Positions 1 to 11,156 of a DNA stretch of 64,000 nucleotides are shown one piece after another. Source of the DNA: Exophiala sp. HKRS030. Its lineage: Eukaryota > Ascomycota > Eurotiomycetes > Chaetothyriales > Herpotrichiellaceae. A program made the translations under genes and the position numbers. Every line of letters begins with the position of its first letter. Position 1 is the stretch's first letter. The notes under the pieces are model-generated. The model was not told the origin of the DNA. It searched no databases and saw nothing but the letters and a program-made list of their open reading frames with translations. Location of the stretch: NCBI GenBank assembly GCA_023897205.1, contig JAHWDD010000009.1, forward strand, positions 1,116,001-1,180,000, in the 5' to 3' direction.

Positions 1-3000
1 ATCCGCGACCCTACAACACTCCGGTTCCCAAACCGCGTCCCAATTTCTCAAAACTAGGTATGTTGACGTCGTGAATGCTAAATGACAGAGTTCTGACACA
101 GACATTAGACCTAATCAAATATGATACTCCATACCTCGGTCCCAAAATCCAGCTCATGCTATCGCAGCTCGAGTTCAAACTCTCGGTCGAAAAGCAGTAC
201 AAGGCAGGAATCGAGAAAATGGTGCGACTATACCAGGATGAGGGCGATAGGAAGAGCAGATCGGACGCCGAAGGCCGTCGCATCGAAAGCACCCAAAAGA
301 TCCAATTATTAAAACAAGCCCTGAAAAGATACATGGATCTTCATGTCGATATTGAGACCTCTGATGGCGGCGATGGTGAGCAACCCGTCTCCCCAATTTA
401 ACCTTTTCTGTTAGGCTGACTAGACATCAGATGACAGTCTGAACGCACCAAACATGCGGAAACCATTAACGGGTCATCTGGAGATGCGCATTCATGCGAT
501 CAAAGATGTTGATCACGCGGCATCCTCACGATTCTCGAGAGGGCCCGAGACCTTTGTGATCATGAAGGTAGAGGACAACATTCGCGCCAAAACTCGAGCT
601 ACCCGTACAGATAAATGGACAGAAGAGACTCACAACGTCGACATCGACAAAGCCAATGAAATTGAATTGACCGTCTATGACAAAGCAGGTGACCGCCCAA
701 CCCCGATTGGATTCCTCTGGATTCGCATCTCGGATATCGCGGAAGAGATGCGCCGTAAGAAGATGGAAACTGAATTTCAACAGAATGGTTGGGTATCAGC
801 GGACAAGATGGCCAACGGTGGCAGTCCGGGAAAACCTGGCTCTGAATTTCACCAACAGCAACAACAGCAGCACCAGTTACAAGGCACCGCGTTTATGCCA
901 CCTGGTGATGCGGCTGGTGCCGGATCCGCCGCCGGCTTTCCTCAAAATCCTCAACAGGTTCAACCTGTAATGATCGACTCATGGTTTTCGTTGGAACCGG
1001 CAGGTCGTATTCATCTCACCATGAGTTTCCAGAAGCAGACAGGTGCGCGGCGTCCGTTCGACATTGGCCTAAATCGTCAAGGTGCTGTGCGCCAGAAGAA
1101 GGAAGTCGTTCACGAGAAACAAGGCCACAAATTCGTCAAGCAACAGTTCTACAATGTCATGCGATGTGCTTTGTGTGGGGACTTCCTCAAGTACTCGGCC
1201 GGCATGCAATGTGCAGATTGCAAGTATACTTGCCACACCAAATGCTATCCCAAGGTTGTCACGAAGTGTATTAGTAAAGCGAACTATGAGACCGATCCGG
1301 ACGAGGAGAAGATCAATCACCGAATACCACATCGCTTCGACAATTTTTCGAATATTGGGGCCAACTGGTGCTGTCACTGCGGTTATTTACTTCCGCTGGG
1401 TAGACGAAATGCGAAGAAGTGCTCAGAATGTGGTCTCACATGCCACACGCAATGCCAGCATCTCGTGCCGGACTTCTGCGGCATGTCAATGATCGTCGCC
1501 AACGAGATTCTGGAAACCATTCAGCGGACAAAGCACCACAATAAGTCTTCATCGGTCAGTTCCGGCATGAGCAGCAGGACTTTGAGGCCGAACTCTGGCA
1601 GGCCAGGCCCTCAATCACCAACTCAAAGCTTTGTCTCTGACGGAAGTACATTGACACAATCTGTATCTAATCAATCATACGATCAACATGCAGAGACTGC
1701 TAAGCCTTCTGCGGCGGCCACAGCTGCAGCTCAGAACATGATGTACAATCAAACTCCGCCGCCGCAATCTCCACAGCAACAACGACCATTACAACAGAGA
1801 GCCGTTTCGACCGCTGCTGTCCAGGCTGCAGCTGCAGCGACCAGCCGGCCGTCCTCACAGAACTACCATCAAAGCTTCAGCGACTACAGCCCTCAAAAGA
1901 TTGCGCCCGACCGGTATGCCAACGCACGACCACCGGTTCCAGAAGCGCAGCCTCCTCACGCGTCTTATGATCCTCGTGCATATCAGCAGTATGACCGACA
2001 GCCAATCCAGCAGCAAATGATGCCACACCAACAACCTCAGCCAGCTATGGTGCCACAGCAGAGGCCTCCTCCACAACAAGCTCAACAAACTTACTCCCCT
2101 GCTCCGGTCAAGCCGGCGCCTCAACAGCAACAACAGCAACAGCAGCAGCAAGTCGCTACACCTCCGTCCGGACGAGGCTCCGGTCCACGAATTGGCCTCG
2201 ACCATTTCAACTTCCTGGCTGTGCTGGGTAAGGGTAACTTTGGTAAAGTCATGCTTGCGGAGGCGAAGAGCTCCAAGAAGCTGTACGCAATCAAGGTTCT
2301 TAAAAAGGAGTTCATTATTGAGAATGACGAAGTCGAATCAACCAAATCCGAAAAGCGAGTCTTCTTGATTGCCAACAAGGAGAGACATCCTTTCTTGCTT
2401 AGTTTGCATGCCTGTTTCCAGACAGAGACCAGAGTCTACTTTGTTATGGAATACATCTCGGGCGGTGATTTGATGTTGCACATCCAACGCGGCCAATTCG
2501 GTCTCAAACGAGCTCAATTCTATGCTGCAGAAGTGTGCCTGGCTTTGAAATACTTCCATGAGAATGGTGTCATTTACCGAGATCTTAAATTGGACAACAT
2601 TATGCTGACCTTGGACGGTCATATAAAGGTTGCCGACTATGGTCTCTGCAAGGAAGACATGTGGTATGGTTCGACGACCTCGACGTTCTGTGGTACTCCA
2701 GAATTCATGGCTCCCGAGATTCTTCTTGACAAGAAATATGGCCGAGCAGTTGATTGGTGGGCGTTTGGTGTCCTGATCTATCAAATGCTCCTTCAGCAGT
2801 CCCCATTCAGAGGCGAGGACGAGGACGAAATTTACGACGCTATCCTCGCCGACGAGCCTCTATACCCCATTCATATGCCGCGCGACAGTGTGTCGATCCT
2901 TCAAAAACTCCTAACGAGGGAGCCGGAATTGCGTTTGGGTAGTGGGCCTGGTGACGCTCAAGAAGTTATGAGCCATGCCTTTTTTAAAGGCGTCAATTGG

Positions 3001-3242
3001 GACGACATTTATCACAAGAGAGTACCGACACCTTTCAAGCCAACCGTTAAGAACGAGAAAGATACCAGCAACTTTGACCAGGAGTTTACAAGTGTGACCC
3101 CGGTTTTGACTCCGGTGCAGAGCGGTAAGTGGAGAAGCCTAAGAATTGATGTTTCGAGCAGTGCTGACCTTTATCTGTAGTCCTCTCTCCCGCTCACCAA
3201 GAAGAGTTCAGAGGCTTTTCGTATACAGCAGATTTCATCTAG
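1..3242 (+). CDS. pkc1: Protein kinase C (Pkc1/PkcA type), 5' end outside window
   Basis: Serine/threonine kinase of the cell-wall-integrity pathway, acting downstream of Rho1 and upstream of the MAPK cascade (family knowledge). Inferred exons: <1..57, 109..375, 431..3124, 3181..3242, all with GT-AG introns. Domains in order: end of the HR1 Rho-binding region (about nt 109-360, [15 protein letters not shown]), C2-like domain (about 478-780), two Cys/His-rich C1 zinc fingers (about 1125-1272 and 1330-1485), a low-complexity Gln/Pro/Ala linker with polyQ (about 2123-2152), then the AGC kinase domain from about 2197. The kinase shows [27 protein letters not shown] (DYG in place of DFG, which I recall in other fungal Pkc1 proteins) and GTPEFMAPE. 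The last exon supplies the C-terminal [11 protein letters not shown] tail. About 1,025 residues are visible; the N-terminus lies upstream. Family assignment is very secure; the exon 1 border rests on the KL-DLIKYD join. Confidence 0.95.
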
Positions 3243-4908
3243 GAGGAGAATCAGTGTGACGAAACAACAACGAAAACAGTCGTCGTATCGAGCTACGATG
3301 GAGCTTGTGCCAGGGACGACGCTTGTAACGGCGGATCCAAGTCGACTACCAGGGTGAATCTGAAGAGTAGTTCAGAGAAATTGGCAAACAACAGCGATTC
3401 CACTGGATCATCGGAATATTTTGATGCCGAGTGGGAGATTGTCGATAGAGCTGAAGAAGGTAAAATGTCTGATCATGAGTCATGAGTGAGGACGACGTTT
3501 TGTGTGAGAAGGAAAACGGGGAACATAATCGACGGGGGCCTTCTCGTACAAACATGGCATGCAAAAGACTGCGCAACAGGAGCTGGTATGCAATATGGTC
3601 ATTCCTTTGGACAACGTAGCGTGTTGCAAGCCTTGACTGGACGACCAGGGAGGGTTCAGGACTAAGTCGGTATTCTTGGCCCGGTATGCACTTTGAGACG
3701 ACATGTCGCATATGATCATCTCCTGGGGAGGTTGGGAAGCATTTCCTCTCACGAGTCGAGGGACATTGGATGGTTAGCCTGGGATGAAGTTCGGGAATGA
3801 AGAAGTTGAAAAGAATTATAGAAAGCAAAGGCGGCGACTTGTCGCCAATGATGAGCATTGAAACTAAGCATAATTGAAACACAAGGTCCGACAGAGAGAG
3901 AGAGAGAAAGAGAGAGTCAATATTGGATTTTTTTTGTTGAGGTGTCTGAAGACGAGAGTTTTTGTCCAATGATATTTTCGGTAAACACCGTGACCAGATC
4001 CAAGTCAAGCACCGCGAGAGCAGAAAGGTCCTCGATAGTAATACCTTGACGGTTTGAAGCATCTACCTGTGGACCTCTGGCTAAGGTAGGTAGGCATGGG
4101 CCTCTGTGACTTTTTTTGAAAGTCCCAAAACCTCGTTCACATATCGAGTTGTTTCTTTCTATTCGATCGCTGTCGCGATGTACCGCGGAACAAAAGAGGG
4201 AGAAATGAGGATTGATAGGCTTTCAAAGGTTCATTACGGCCCAAGGCCCCTCCAGTCAGTCACCTTCGCTTCCACCCTCTCCACCCCCGGCTGATGATCT
4301 CACTTTTTGTTCATGGCCGGTCACTCAATGATCGCATCGTCGTCGTTGTTGATCCCCGTCCAAATGTTGCGTCTTCGAGATTCGTACCAGGTTTTAAAAA
4401 AAAGTCGTCATGAACCAACCCATGGAAGACGTACCCATGTGTACATGGTCATGGCTTGAGGGACAAAGACAAAGAGCGCCAGTATCAGCTCTGGGTCGGA
4501 ATGATTTGGTAATTCTGTGCGTTGGTTCGTGGACATGGACTGAAATGGTGTGCTTGTGTGGTCAGGCTCGAATCTTTCACCTCCAGCACATCTCGTCGAT
4601 ATTTTGCGGCTCGGTAAAAGTGTCCCGAGGAAATAGAGCCCATAGGCACCCATACCGGGATAAGGCTTCATGACTCTGGGACGAAGTCCATGATCTTTTG
4701 ACCAACACTGCAGTCTCCTGTCAAGACCACCTGGATCTCGGTGTCGCTAGAAACAGGTGCAAACTCGGACGCGACGTAACGAGGAATTTTGCCCTCGTCA
4801 AGTCGACGACGCATCCAAATCCATGTTCGTGACAATCCCATCCTTCAGGCCTGGTGATTGGGCAATACTCAAAAAACCAGACCGGAGGGAAAATTTCTGG
4901 GTACCAGA
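3243..4908. other. Intergenic, convergent 3' ends of pkc1 and BRX1
   Basis: No supported gene. The stretch lies between the stop of the kinase gene and the stop of the minus-strand BRX1 gene. It holds a GA-rich microsatellite near 3890-3917. Open frames here have no recognisable motif and overlap on both strands. Confidence 0.6.
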
Positions 4909-6021
4909 TCAACCAAATAATTGGGCATTGTCCAAAGCCGAAACCTTCCTCTTCATTCCTGGTTCGATCCCCAGACTCTTTTTCTTGATGGCGAGATCCT
5001 CTGCGCCTCCTTTCCTGCTCGCATACCTTCCAGCTCTCTTCAATCTTGTCTCGGCTCTCAACTGGTTGGGGCTGACGAATTGCTTGTTCTCATATATCAC
5101 CGGCCCGCCGAAACTTCCTTCCAAGATGACCACTGGTGTCAGGACGAAGCGAGGTCCGATCTCGACCAAGGAAACGTCCGCCCCTTTGCCGGGTTCTGCG
5201 TTGTCGGCCTTGTCGGGTTCGGCCTCACGGATCTCGTAGACTCGGATCCAAATCTTGCCATCGAGCCCATAAATGCCGATGATGCGATCGACGAACGGTT
5301 TCATGCCTCTCACACCTTTGGGGGGTACGCAGAAGACCCCTCGAAGCATTTCCCGGATCAGGGATCGATGTTCCTGGCCTGCTGCAACCTGTTCGTCGAA
5401 ACTCTTGTCGAACACCACGAGACCTCGTCCTCCTTTCAGACAGTTGCCGCCGAAGCCGAGTTCCGCCATGGTGTGTACGTTGGTCACGCTGAACTTGATC
5501 GTGGGGCCATTGGGAGCCCGCGCCAGCCACAGGTACAAATCTTGACCGTGCTTTCGCGCCTCCAGAAAAAAGACGTAGTTGCAGGAATGAAGGTCGGCCA
5601 GGCCGTTGAGGGCGGAGTTGTAGTTGTTGGACGACTTCGTGTCGAGTTTGGTGTCCTTGTAGGTGTGTGGAAGGAGGGAATGTAAATCACTGAGAAGGTG
5701 ACGGTGTCTGTAGGTCGGTCACTCGTCAGCCTTTTTTCGCCCGGTCTTGTCAAAATCTTTGCGGGAGAAGGGCATCTCATCTTACCGATACGATACTCCT
5801 CGAGATGTGAGCATGAGTATTCGATTTCTGACCTCGACCGGTACAGAGGAGAGGCCATTTTGCTTTTCCTTTGGCTTCGAACTGCTGTGTTGTTCATCCT
5901 CATCCGATTCTTCTGCTTCTACTGTGTTGCTGCTTTGTTCTGCTGAAGACACTGATTCCGAATCCGAGTCGGACTCTGACAGGTGACCGGAGCGCAAGGC
6001 TGATTTGTATGCGGACGCCAT
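4909..6021 (-). CDS. BRX1: Ribosome biogenesis protein BRX1 (Brix domain)
   Basis: Nucleolar assembly factor of the pre-60S ribosomal subunit with an RNA-binding Brix domain (family knowledge). Two exons on the minus strand: 6021..5786 and 5707..4909, about 344 residues. The intron (5785..5708) has a GTAAGA donor and a CTACAG acceptor. Joining gives SRGVSYRHRHLLSDL, the conserved start of the Brix domain. Further hallmarks are the NYNSALNGLADLH stretch, FFLEARKHGQDLYLWLARAP, GPTIKFSVTN and FGGPVIYENK. The N-terminal about 60 residues are acidic and Ser-rich (DSDSESVSS). The ATG at 6021 is chosen because it begins a compact MASAYKS start; an earlier in-frame codon would add an unconserved leader. 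It is divergent from the CENP-W-like gene at 6302, about 280 bp away. Confidence 0.93.
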
Positions 6022-6301
6022 GTTGCGTATAGGTAGGGTCTGAGGTTCTTGAGGAGATTCGCGACGATTGTTGCAATGCAAATCGTGATGTTCTCCAGGA
6101 AATTTTGCGAATAGGAATCAAAATTCTACCGAAGTTGAGCCAGCGCAGTCTGTTGCTGACTAACTAGTGTCGACATTTTGGCCGCGTCTAAGCGAGTCTT
6201 TGTTTACCTGAGAAAGAAACACCGAGTCCCGCAAGTCAGTCTCGCGTAATGTTCAGGCAAACAAACTCAAGACTACATCCACGTTTGTGAATCGACGTAC
6301 C
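6022..6301. promoter_or_regulatory. Bidirectional promoter BRX1 / CENP-W-like gene
   Basis: The 280 bp separating the two divergent start codons must carry both promoters and 5' leaders. No unambiguous TATA box was seen. Confidence 0.5.
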
Positions 6302-6644
6302 ATGGCGACTGGCAAGAAGAGTTATCCCCGGGCGACTTTGCGCAAAATCGTCAAGGCGCACTCGAGAAAGAATGTGAGCAAGGGAGTAGATTCGTTGGTC
6401 TTTTTGAACTACGTCTTGTTCATCGAAGAGTATGGTCTGATGTTGTCATTATAAAGTATGAGTGCTAAATGTCGCTTCTAGGTTGATGCAAAATGCGACC
6501 AGGAAAGCACGCAATGATGGAGAGAAGTCTATTGCAGCAAAAGACATCAGAAAAGTCACCATGGTGTGTTTGCATTCTGTGCAATTGGGCAGTTCTGCCA
6601 AACTAACTACTGTTCAGACTACTTTGCGGCGATTCAAGGGTTGA
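6302..6644 (+). CDS. Small histone-fold protein, CENP-W (Wip1) family
   Basis: Predicted centromere/kinetochore histone-fold subunit that would pair with CENP-T (family knowledge). Three exons: 6302..6429, 6482..6563, 6618..6644, giving 78 residues. The introns begin GTATGG and GTGTGT; branch-like sequences GCTAAAT and CTAAC precede the acceptors TAG and CAG. The protein starts MATGKKSYPRATLRKIVKAHS, then KNVSKGVDSLVFLNYVLFIEELMQNA, DGEKSIAAKDIRKVT and the tail TTLRRFKG. The basic YPRATLRKIVKAHS start, three-helix spacing and terminal LRRFKG match fungal CENP-W as I recall it. The gene is too small and fragmented to appear as one open frame. Alternative: another CBF/NF-Y-type histone-fold subunit. 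Confidence 0.82.
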
Positions 6645-7582
6645 AGCTGCATAGCGAGGAACCAGGACACTTCGACTCTTCGTCTGTCTTCCTTTGGCTG
6701 GCGCATCACCACCGAGGTCAGCACTCTGAAGGATACGGCCAAGGAGATAACGAGATGCCGCCGACACTCACGATATTCGAATCGTCAAAAGAGATTGCAC
6801 AGTGCATCATACTGCACACTCTTGATGGAACAGACAGCAAATTGTGGCTCAGGCACGCACTGTGCGAAAAGGCCATCCACGTCCCAAGGCAGATCTTTGA
6901 TATTCAACGATCGCAAGGCGCGAAAATGCTGAAGACTTCATCAACTTAGTCTTGGCCAGAGACAACATCGAGTCTATCATGCAATTGAACAGCGTGCATC
7001 CTTGAAGCAAATATTCCTGACGACAGCTGAATCACCAGTCTCAACATTTCCGCTCTTAGTGTTTCGGGTCTGGCGGCCATTCCACGTCTCAGTCTGCCGG
7101 GCGCGATCTCCCCTCTCGACACCACACCCTTCAGCCCTCACTGGAGGTGTCGTCTCTCCTCGAACGAAGTAAATCAAGGTCCTCAGAGACAAGCTTTCTT
7201 TTTTATTACAGAGCCAAATCCGAGGTGGAGGTGGGAACGAGAGACTGCCGATTCTTATACTCTACCATGCGACCTGGCCATACAGATTTATATAATTGAA
7301 CCTAAAAAGTAAGACTCATCAACCTTATCCAATCCATCGATCATCTAGACGTACCACTTGGAAGAATGAGCACGCAGTTGGTACTATATCGCCAAGTCTA
7401 GCCGAATTGGGTGCGAGCCAGATTTGTCCCAAGTTCTCAGTTTAGTGCCCCAAACATGCTCTGATCTATACATTTCCATATTTACCCGTTTCCCTTCTCT
7501 ATCACTTTTTCTCTCCTTCATTCCATGTTTGCTCGTCCATAACTATATCCATCACCACTGTACTCCCACTCATCCCGACAAC
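6645..7582. other. Intergenic, nothing recognised
   Basis: Contains the 3' region of the CENP-W-like gene and the promoter and leader of the thioesterase gene. The last 150 bp are pyrimidine-rich, as is common just upstream of fungal start codons. Open frames show no family resemblance. Confidence 0.5.
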
Positions 7583-8371
7583 ATGTCTATCGTTACTCAA
7601 AGAGAGACCAGCAAGCACACTCACACAGTCATCTTCCTCCACGGCCGAGACAGTGACGCCCAAGAATTTGCGGACGAGTTCTTCGAGAGCGAGGCATCCG
7701 AACATGCTGGGAGACCACGCACCCTTCCAGATCTGTTTCCAGGGATCAGATGGGTCTTTCCCACAGCACCAGCTCTTTACTCGAAACGCTTCAATACCAC
7801 GATGTCGCAATGGTTCGATATATGGTCAGTCGAAGATCCTGAGGAAGAAGTCGGAATCCAAATGAATGGATTGAAACAAAGTGTTGCCGCCCTGCTGGAG
7901 GTGATAAGAGCCGAAGAAATGCATGTGCCTCGACAAAACATCTTTTTAGGAGGTATCAGCCAGGGATTTGCGACAGCGTTGTCTACCTTCTTCGCAGACG
8001 GCCAAGGGTTCGCCGGCCTAATTGGCCTATGTAGCTGGATGCCTTTCGTCACCCTTGTCGAAGGTCTGAAAACATCTAGCGCCAATGACGAGCAGCTTTT
8101 CGATGCAGTTCACAGGATTTACTTCGGTCAGCGGTCTTTAGAGGAACCATCATCGCCGTTCCTCCGGTCTACTCCCATCTTTCTCGGCCACTCAATCGAT
8201 GATGACACTGTACCCATTAAGCATGGAAGGCGAATGAGGGATGTCCTAGTGCGTTCCTTGAGATTGAACGCTCAGTTACACGAGTACGCGGATGGGGGTC
8301 ATTGGGTGAACGAGCCTGAAGGTGTGGACGACATTGTGGAGTTCCTGAATCTCACCATGCAGAATCTCTGA
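7583..8371 (+). CDS. Acyl-protein thioesterase / phospholipase-carboxylesterase family hydrolase
   Basis: Alpha/beta hydrolase of the APT1 type, probably acting on S-acylated proteins or lysophospholipids in the cytosol. Single exon, 262 residues, starting MSIVTQRETSKHTHTVIFLHGRDSD with the oxyanion-loop motif FLHGRDSD. The nucleophile is Ser126 in GGISQG; an Asp lies in DDDTVP (206-208) and the catalytic His is His240 in GGHWV. WFDIWSVEDPEEE matches the family WYD motif region. The ATG at 7583 is preferred because the frame upstream of it has no ATG and reads as pyrimidine-rich leader. Length is close to the family norm. The exact substrate cannot be told from sequence. Confidence 0.88.
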   Translation: MSIVTQRETSKHTHTVIFLHGRDSDAQEFADEFFESEASEHAGRPRTLPDLFPGIRWVFPTAPALYSKRFNTTMSQWFDIWSVEDPEEEVGIQMNGLKQSVAALLEVIRAEEMHVPRQNIFLGGISQGFATALSTFFADGQGFAGLIGLCSWMPFVTLVEGLKTSSANDEQLFDAVHRIYFGQRSLEEPSSPFLRSTPIFLGHSIDDDTVPIKHGRRMRDVLVRSLRLNAQLHEYADGGHWVNEPEGVDDIVEFLNLTMQNL

Positions 8372-9012
8372 TGATGAGAATACACGTCGAATCGGCCATC
8401 GACCTTCTGCTTGTCTAATGATGCCAAGAGATAATATTGAACCTACGTAGACCGCTAACGTAAACAACATTGCTCAGACATTCTTGCCACGAAAAGATAC
8501 TTCTACTCGTGATCCCCATGGGTTTTGATACAAGCGACTTATGCTGATACCAGGTTGGGAACTGTTGAAAGTTATGAGACTGCCGTAAAAACAATACTAA
8601 GTCAACCGTTGTGTAGTACGCGCCCTGGTGGGTCAAGGGTGATCGCCCACCCATCATCGTCGAATCTGAGCTGGTGTTGGTTGTAGGAAGTTCTCTTCAG
8701 CCTTATGTGATGGAGATGCTTCTAGAGCAAATTCGGAGACAAACAAGGCTGAAGCTTGGCGGAACCTCATAGAGGTTGTACAACTATTTCTTGACGAAAC
8801 TCACGCGAGCAATTGTCAAAACACAAAGACTCAAGATTACTTCTCCCTCTATCAATACTCAAAACTGTAAAGCTACTCGTCACGACCATCGGTTTCAACT
8901 CCCCAAGATACCTGGTCTACGTTGACGAACTGCCGCTACAAACCAGCCCTGCTACTCCGATTGTGTTCTGCTTTTAAATCCGATCGAATTAGCCTCGACT
9001 CACATTTCCAAA
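8372..9012. other. Intergenic, nothing recognised
   Basis: Between the thioesterase stop and the YAG7-like start. It presumably holds a terminator and a promoter; no motif stood out. Confidence 0.5.
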
Positions 9013-10436
9013 ATGTCTTCTGCCGCTCCCGCTCCAGTCGATAGCAAGTCTGCAAAAAAGCGCAAGGCAAAGGTTGAGAAGCCGACCTCTGAGAGTGACG
9101 CACCTGCACCTTCGGTTGACGCAACCCCCTCCGAAGCGCAGCCTACTACTAATGGTGTCGATTCTCATGGCGACAGCACCTTCGTCAAAGATCTTCAGAG
9201 GTAAAGAGACACAGCTTTCGTCCTCTTTGGTGGAAGGCCTGTGACTGATTCATGTGCAGGAACATTCGCAATATCCACAAGAAACTTGCCGCTTCGCACA
9301 AAGCAGACTCTGTAATCGCCGAGAACCCCAAGGTGTCACTCGATGACCTTGTGGCACAGAAGAAGCTCAACGCAGACCAGAAAGCCCAAATCCTCAAGAA
9401 ACCCGCCCTCCAAGCTCAACTCTCACAGCTCGAAGAACAACTACAATCCTTCCGTACCTTCGCCCAGGACCTCGAGGATAAGTTTGCAAAAGAGAAGTCT
9501 GCATTGGTCGAGTCACACGAAGCTGAAGTTGCTAGCCTCAAGCAGAAGGTCCTCCAAGAGGCCGAAGATGCCAAGTCAAAGGCAATCGAGGACGGCTTAC
9601 GAGTCATCACACATTTCCTGCACACTGCTGCCTCCAAACGCCAGTCTGAAGATGCCGATTCCGAAGAGGGTCGGGCCTTCGAGGGTGCTTTGCTGCTTGT
9701 GTATCAAGGCAATGAGACTTCCCTGATGACGCTCAAGAGCTTGATCTACGGCACTGAAGAAAAGGTTCTGGATGTCCAAGGCGAGGCTCTCGACTACACG
9801 TTCGCACAGGTCAAGCAGTCTGCTCTTCAGGAAGCCCAAGAATTGGTGCAACCGAACCCTCAAGAGGTTGAGGCTGTCCCTCTTGCAGAAGCATCTGCCG
9901 TGGAAATTCAAGTCGACCAGACTGTGGCAAATGCCGGTCTGACCGAACTCGGAGACACTGCTACCGTTCCCGTTGCTGGCGGTGATGGTGCCGAACCTCA
10001 AATCGTGCAAGTCGCCGAGCAAGCCACTACTGGTGACGAGGCGGCCAATGCGGTGGCTGAATCTTCATGGGATCCTCAGGCTTCACAGATCACCGACACC
10101 AGCGCGACGAACGAGGAATGGGTACAGGTCCCACGTGACCCTGCTGAAACGGAAACCGGTGTAGCTGCTACTCCGGCTGCCATGCACGGATCTAGTAGCT
10201 GGGCTGAGGAGGTTGGTGCGGCAGCTGCGGTCGAAGAGAAGGCCAATGCTGACAACGATGGGTTTGAGCAAGTTCGCCGTGAGCGAGGCCGTGGTCGAGG
10301 TGGCCGAGGAGGTCGCGGAGACTTCAGAGGACGTGGAAGAGGCGGCAACCGTGGAGACGGCTATCGCGGCGGCCGTGGCGGACAGAACAAAGGACGAGGT
10401 GGTCAACGTGGTGGTGGTGGTGGTGCTCAGAGCTAG
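9013..10436 (+). CDS. YAG7-like protein with C-terminal RGG repeats
   Basis: Two exons, 9013..9200 and 9260..10436 (intron GTAAAG..GCAG, 59 bp), 454 residues. The N-terminus is short and Lys/Pro/Ser-rich. The central part, from FVKDLQRNIRNIHKKLAASHKAD, is a helical dimerisation domain followed by the coiled-coil-prone segments LQAQLSQLEEQLQSF and EAEVASLKQKVLQEAEDAKSK, as in fungal YAG7-like proteins. The C-terminal about 55 residues are a run of RGRGRGG and GGRGDFRG units, typical of RNA binding and arginine methylation. Family knowledge links yeast Yag7 weakly to ribosome or mRNA association; the function is not established. The splice junction completes an Arg codon at the exon boundary. 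Confidence 0.82.
10264..10433 (+). repeat. RGG/GGR coding repeat in the YAG7-like gene
   Basis: Degenerate repeats of CGTGG/CGAGG triplets encode RG-rich motifs, ending in a run of GGT codons (poly-Gly). The repeat is within the coding frame. Confidence 0.85.
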
Positions 10437-11156
10437 AGAGGTCTACGCATGAGCCGGGGGCGGGTTGCGGCATGATCTAGCGAAAGATCCTTTCTATTGC
10501 TTGAATCGTTGCGGCCACTTGCATTCGCTACATCTCTCGAGGCTGGACGAAAAGTGTAACAGGAAACCTTTGCTATCTTGTTTCTTCTTGGTTCTTCGGC
10601 ATTGCATCGGGTCCACGGGAAATTTTTCAAAAGCGAGCAGGCAGGCGAAAAAGGACGAAGTCTTCTTCTTTGTGTTTTTTTAGGGAAAGGGACAAAAGAA
10701 GAAAAGTGAAATTTCACCAATGGAATTTTCATTTTGCAGAGAATGCATGCAGGTGTACAACAACCAACAAACAGCAGTTGGCAAAAGCATGTCTCTAGTA
10801 AAATCGAACAATGTATTGTGAGGACTTGGAAGGGAAGGGGAAAAGCAGAATGAAACAGAAAAGTTGTTGTTCCTGAACATGGAGATGATGGGGAGGGGAG
10901 TTGCTGATGACACCTCTCAAATCTGAGGAAGTGTGCGAGAGAGAGGGTAATATCAAATGACAATACCATTTGGCTATCAGACATAACTCGTTCTTGTGCT
11001 CATGTTTTACTGACTGCGTTCTGGTATTTTGTTTTGGTTTTAGAAGCCTTGATCGTTTTGACATGTTTGAGATTGAGTTGATCGGCTCTAGCTCTGGCTC
11101 TGGCTGAGGTTGCAACAGAATAGGGCACCAAGCGATGAGAGGAGCCCAAACTTCCC
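10437..11156. other. Intergenic, convergent 3' ends
   Basis: Between the stops of the YAG7-like gene (plus) and the TFIIIC-like gene (minus). No gene is supported; it should contain both terminators. Confidence 0.5.

Noticed and set aside
3346..4062. Long minus-strand open frame of about 238 codons
   Set aside because: Composition is Leu/Ser/Arg-rich without motifs, overlapping frames on both strands, and it lies in the 3' region of the kinase gene.
4921..5685. Plus-strand open frame of about 254 codons
   Set aside because: It is antisense to the conserved Brix-domain coding exon of BRX1.
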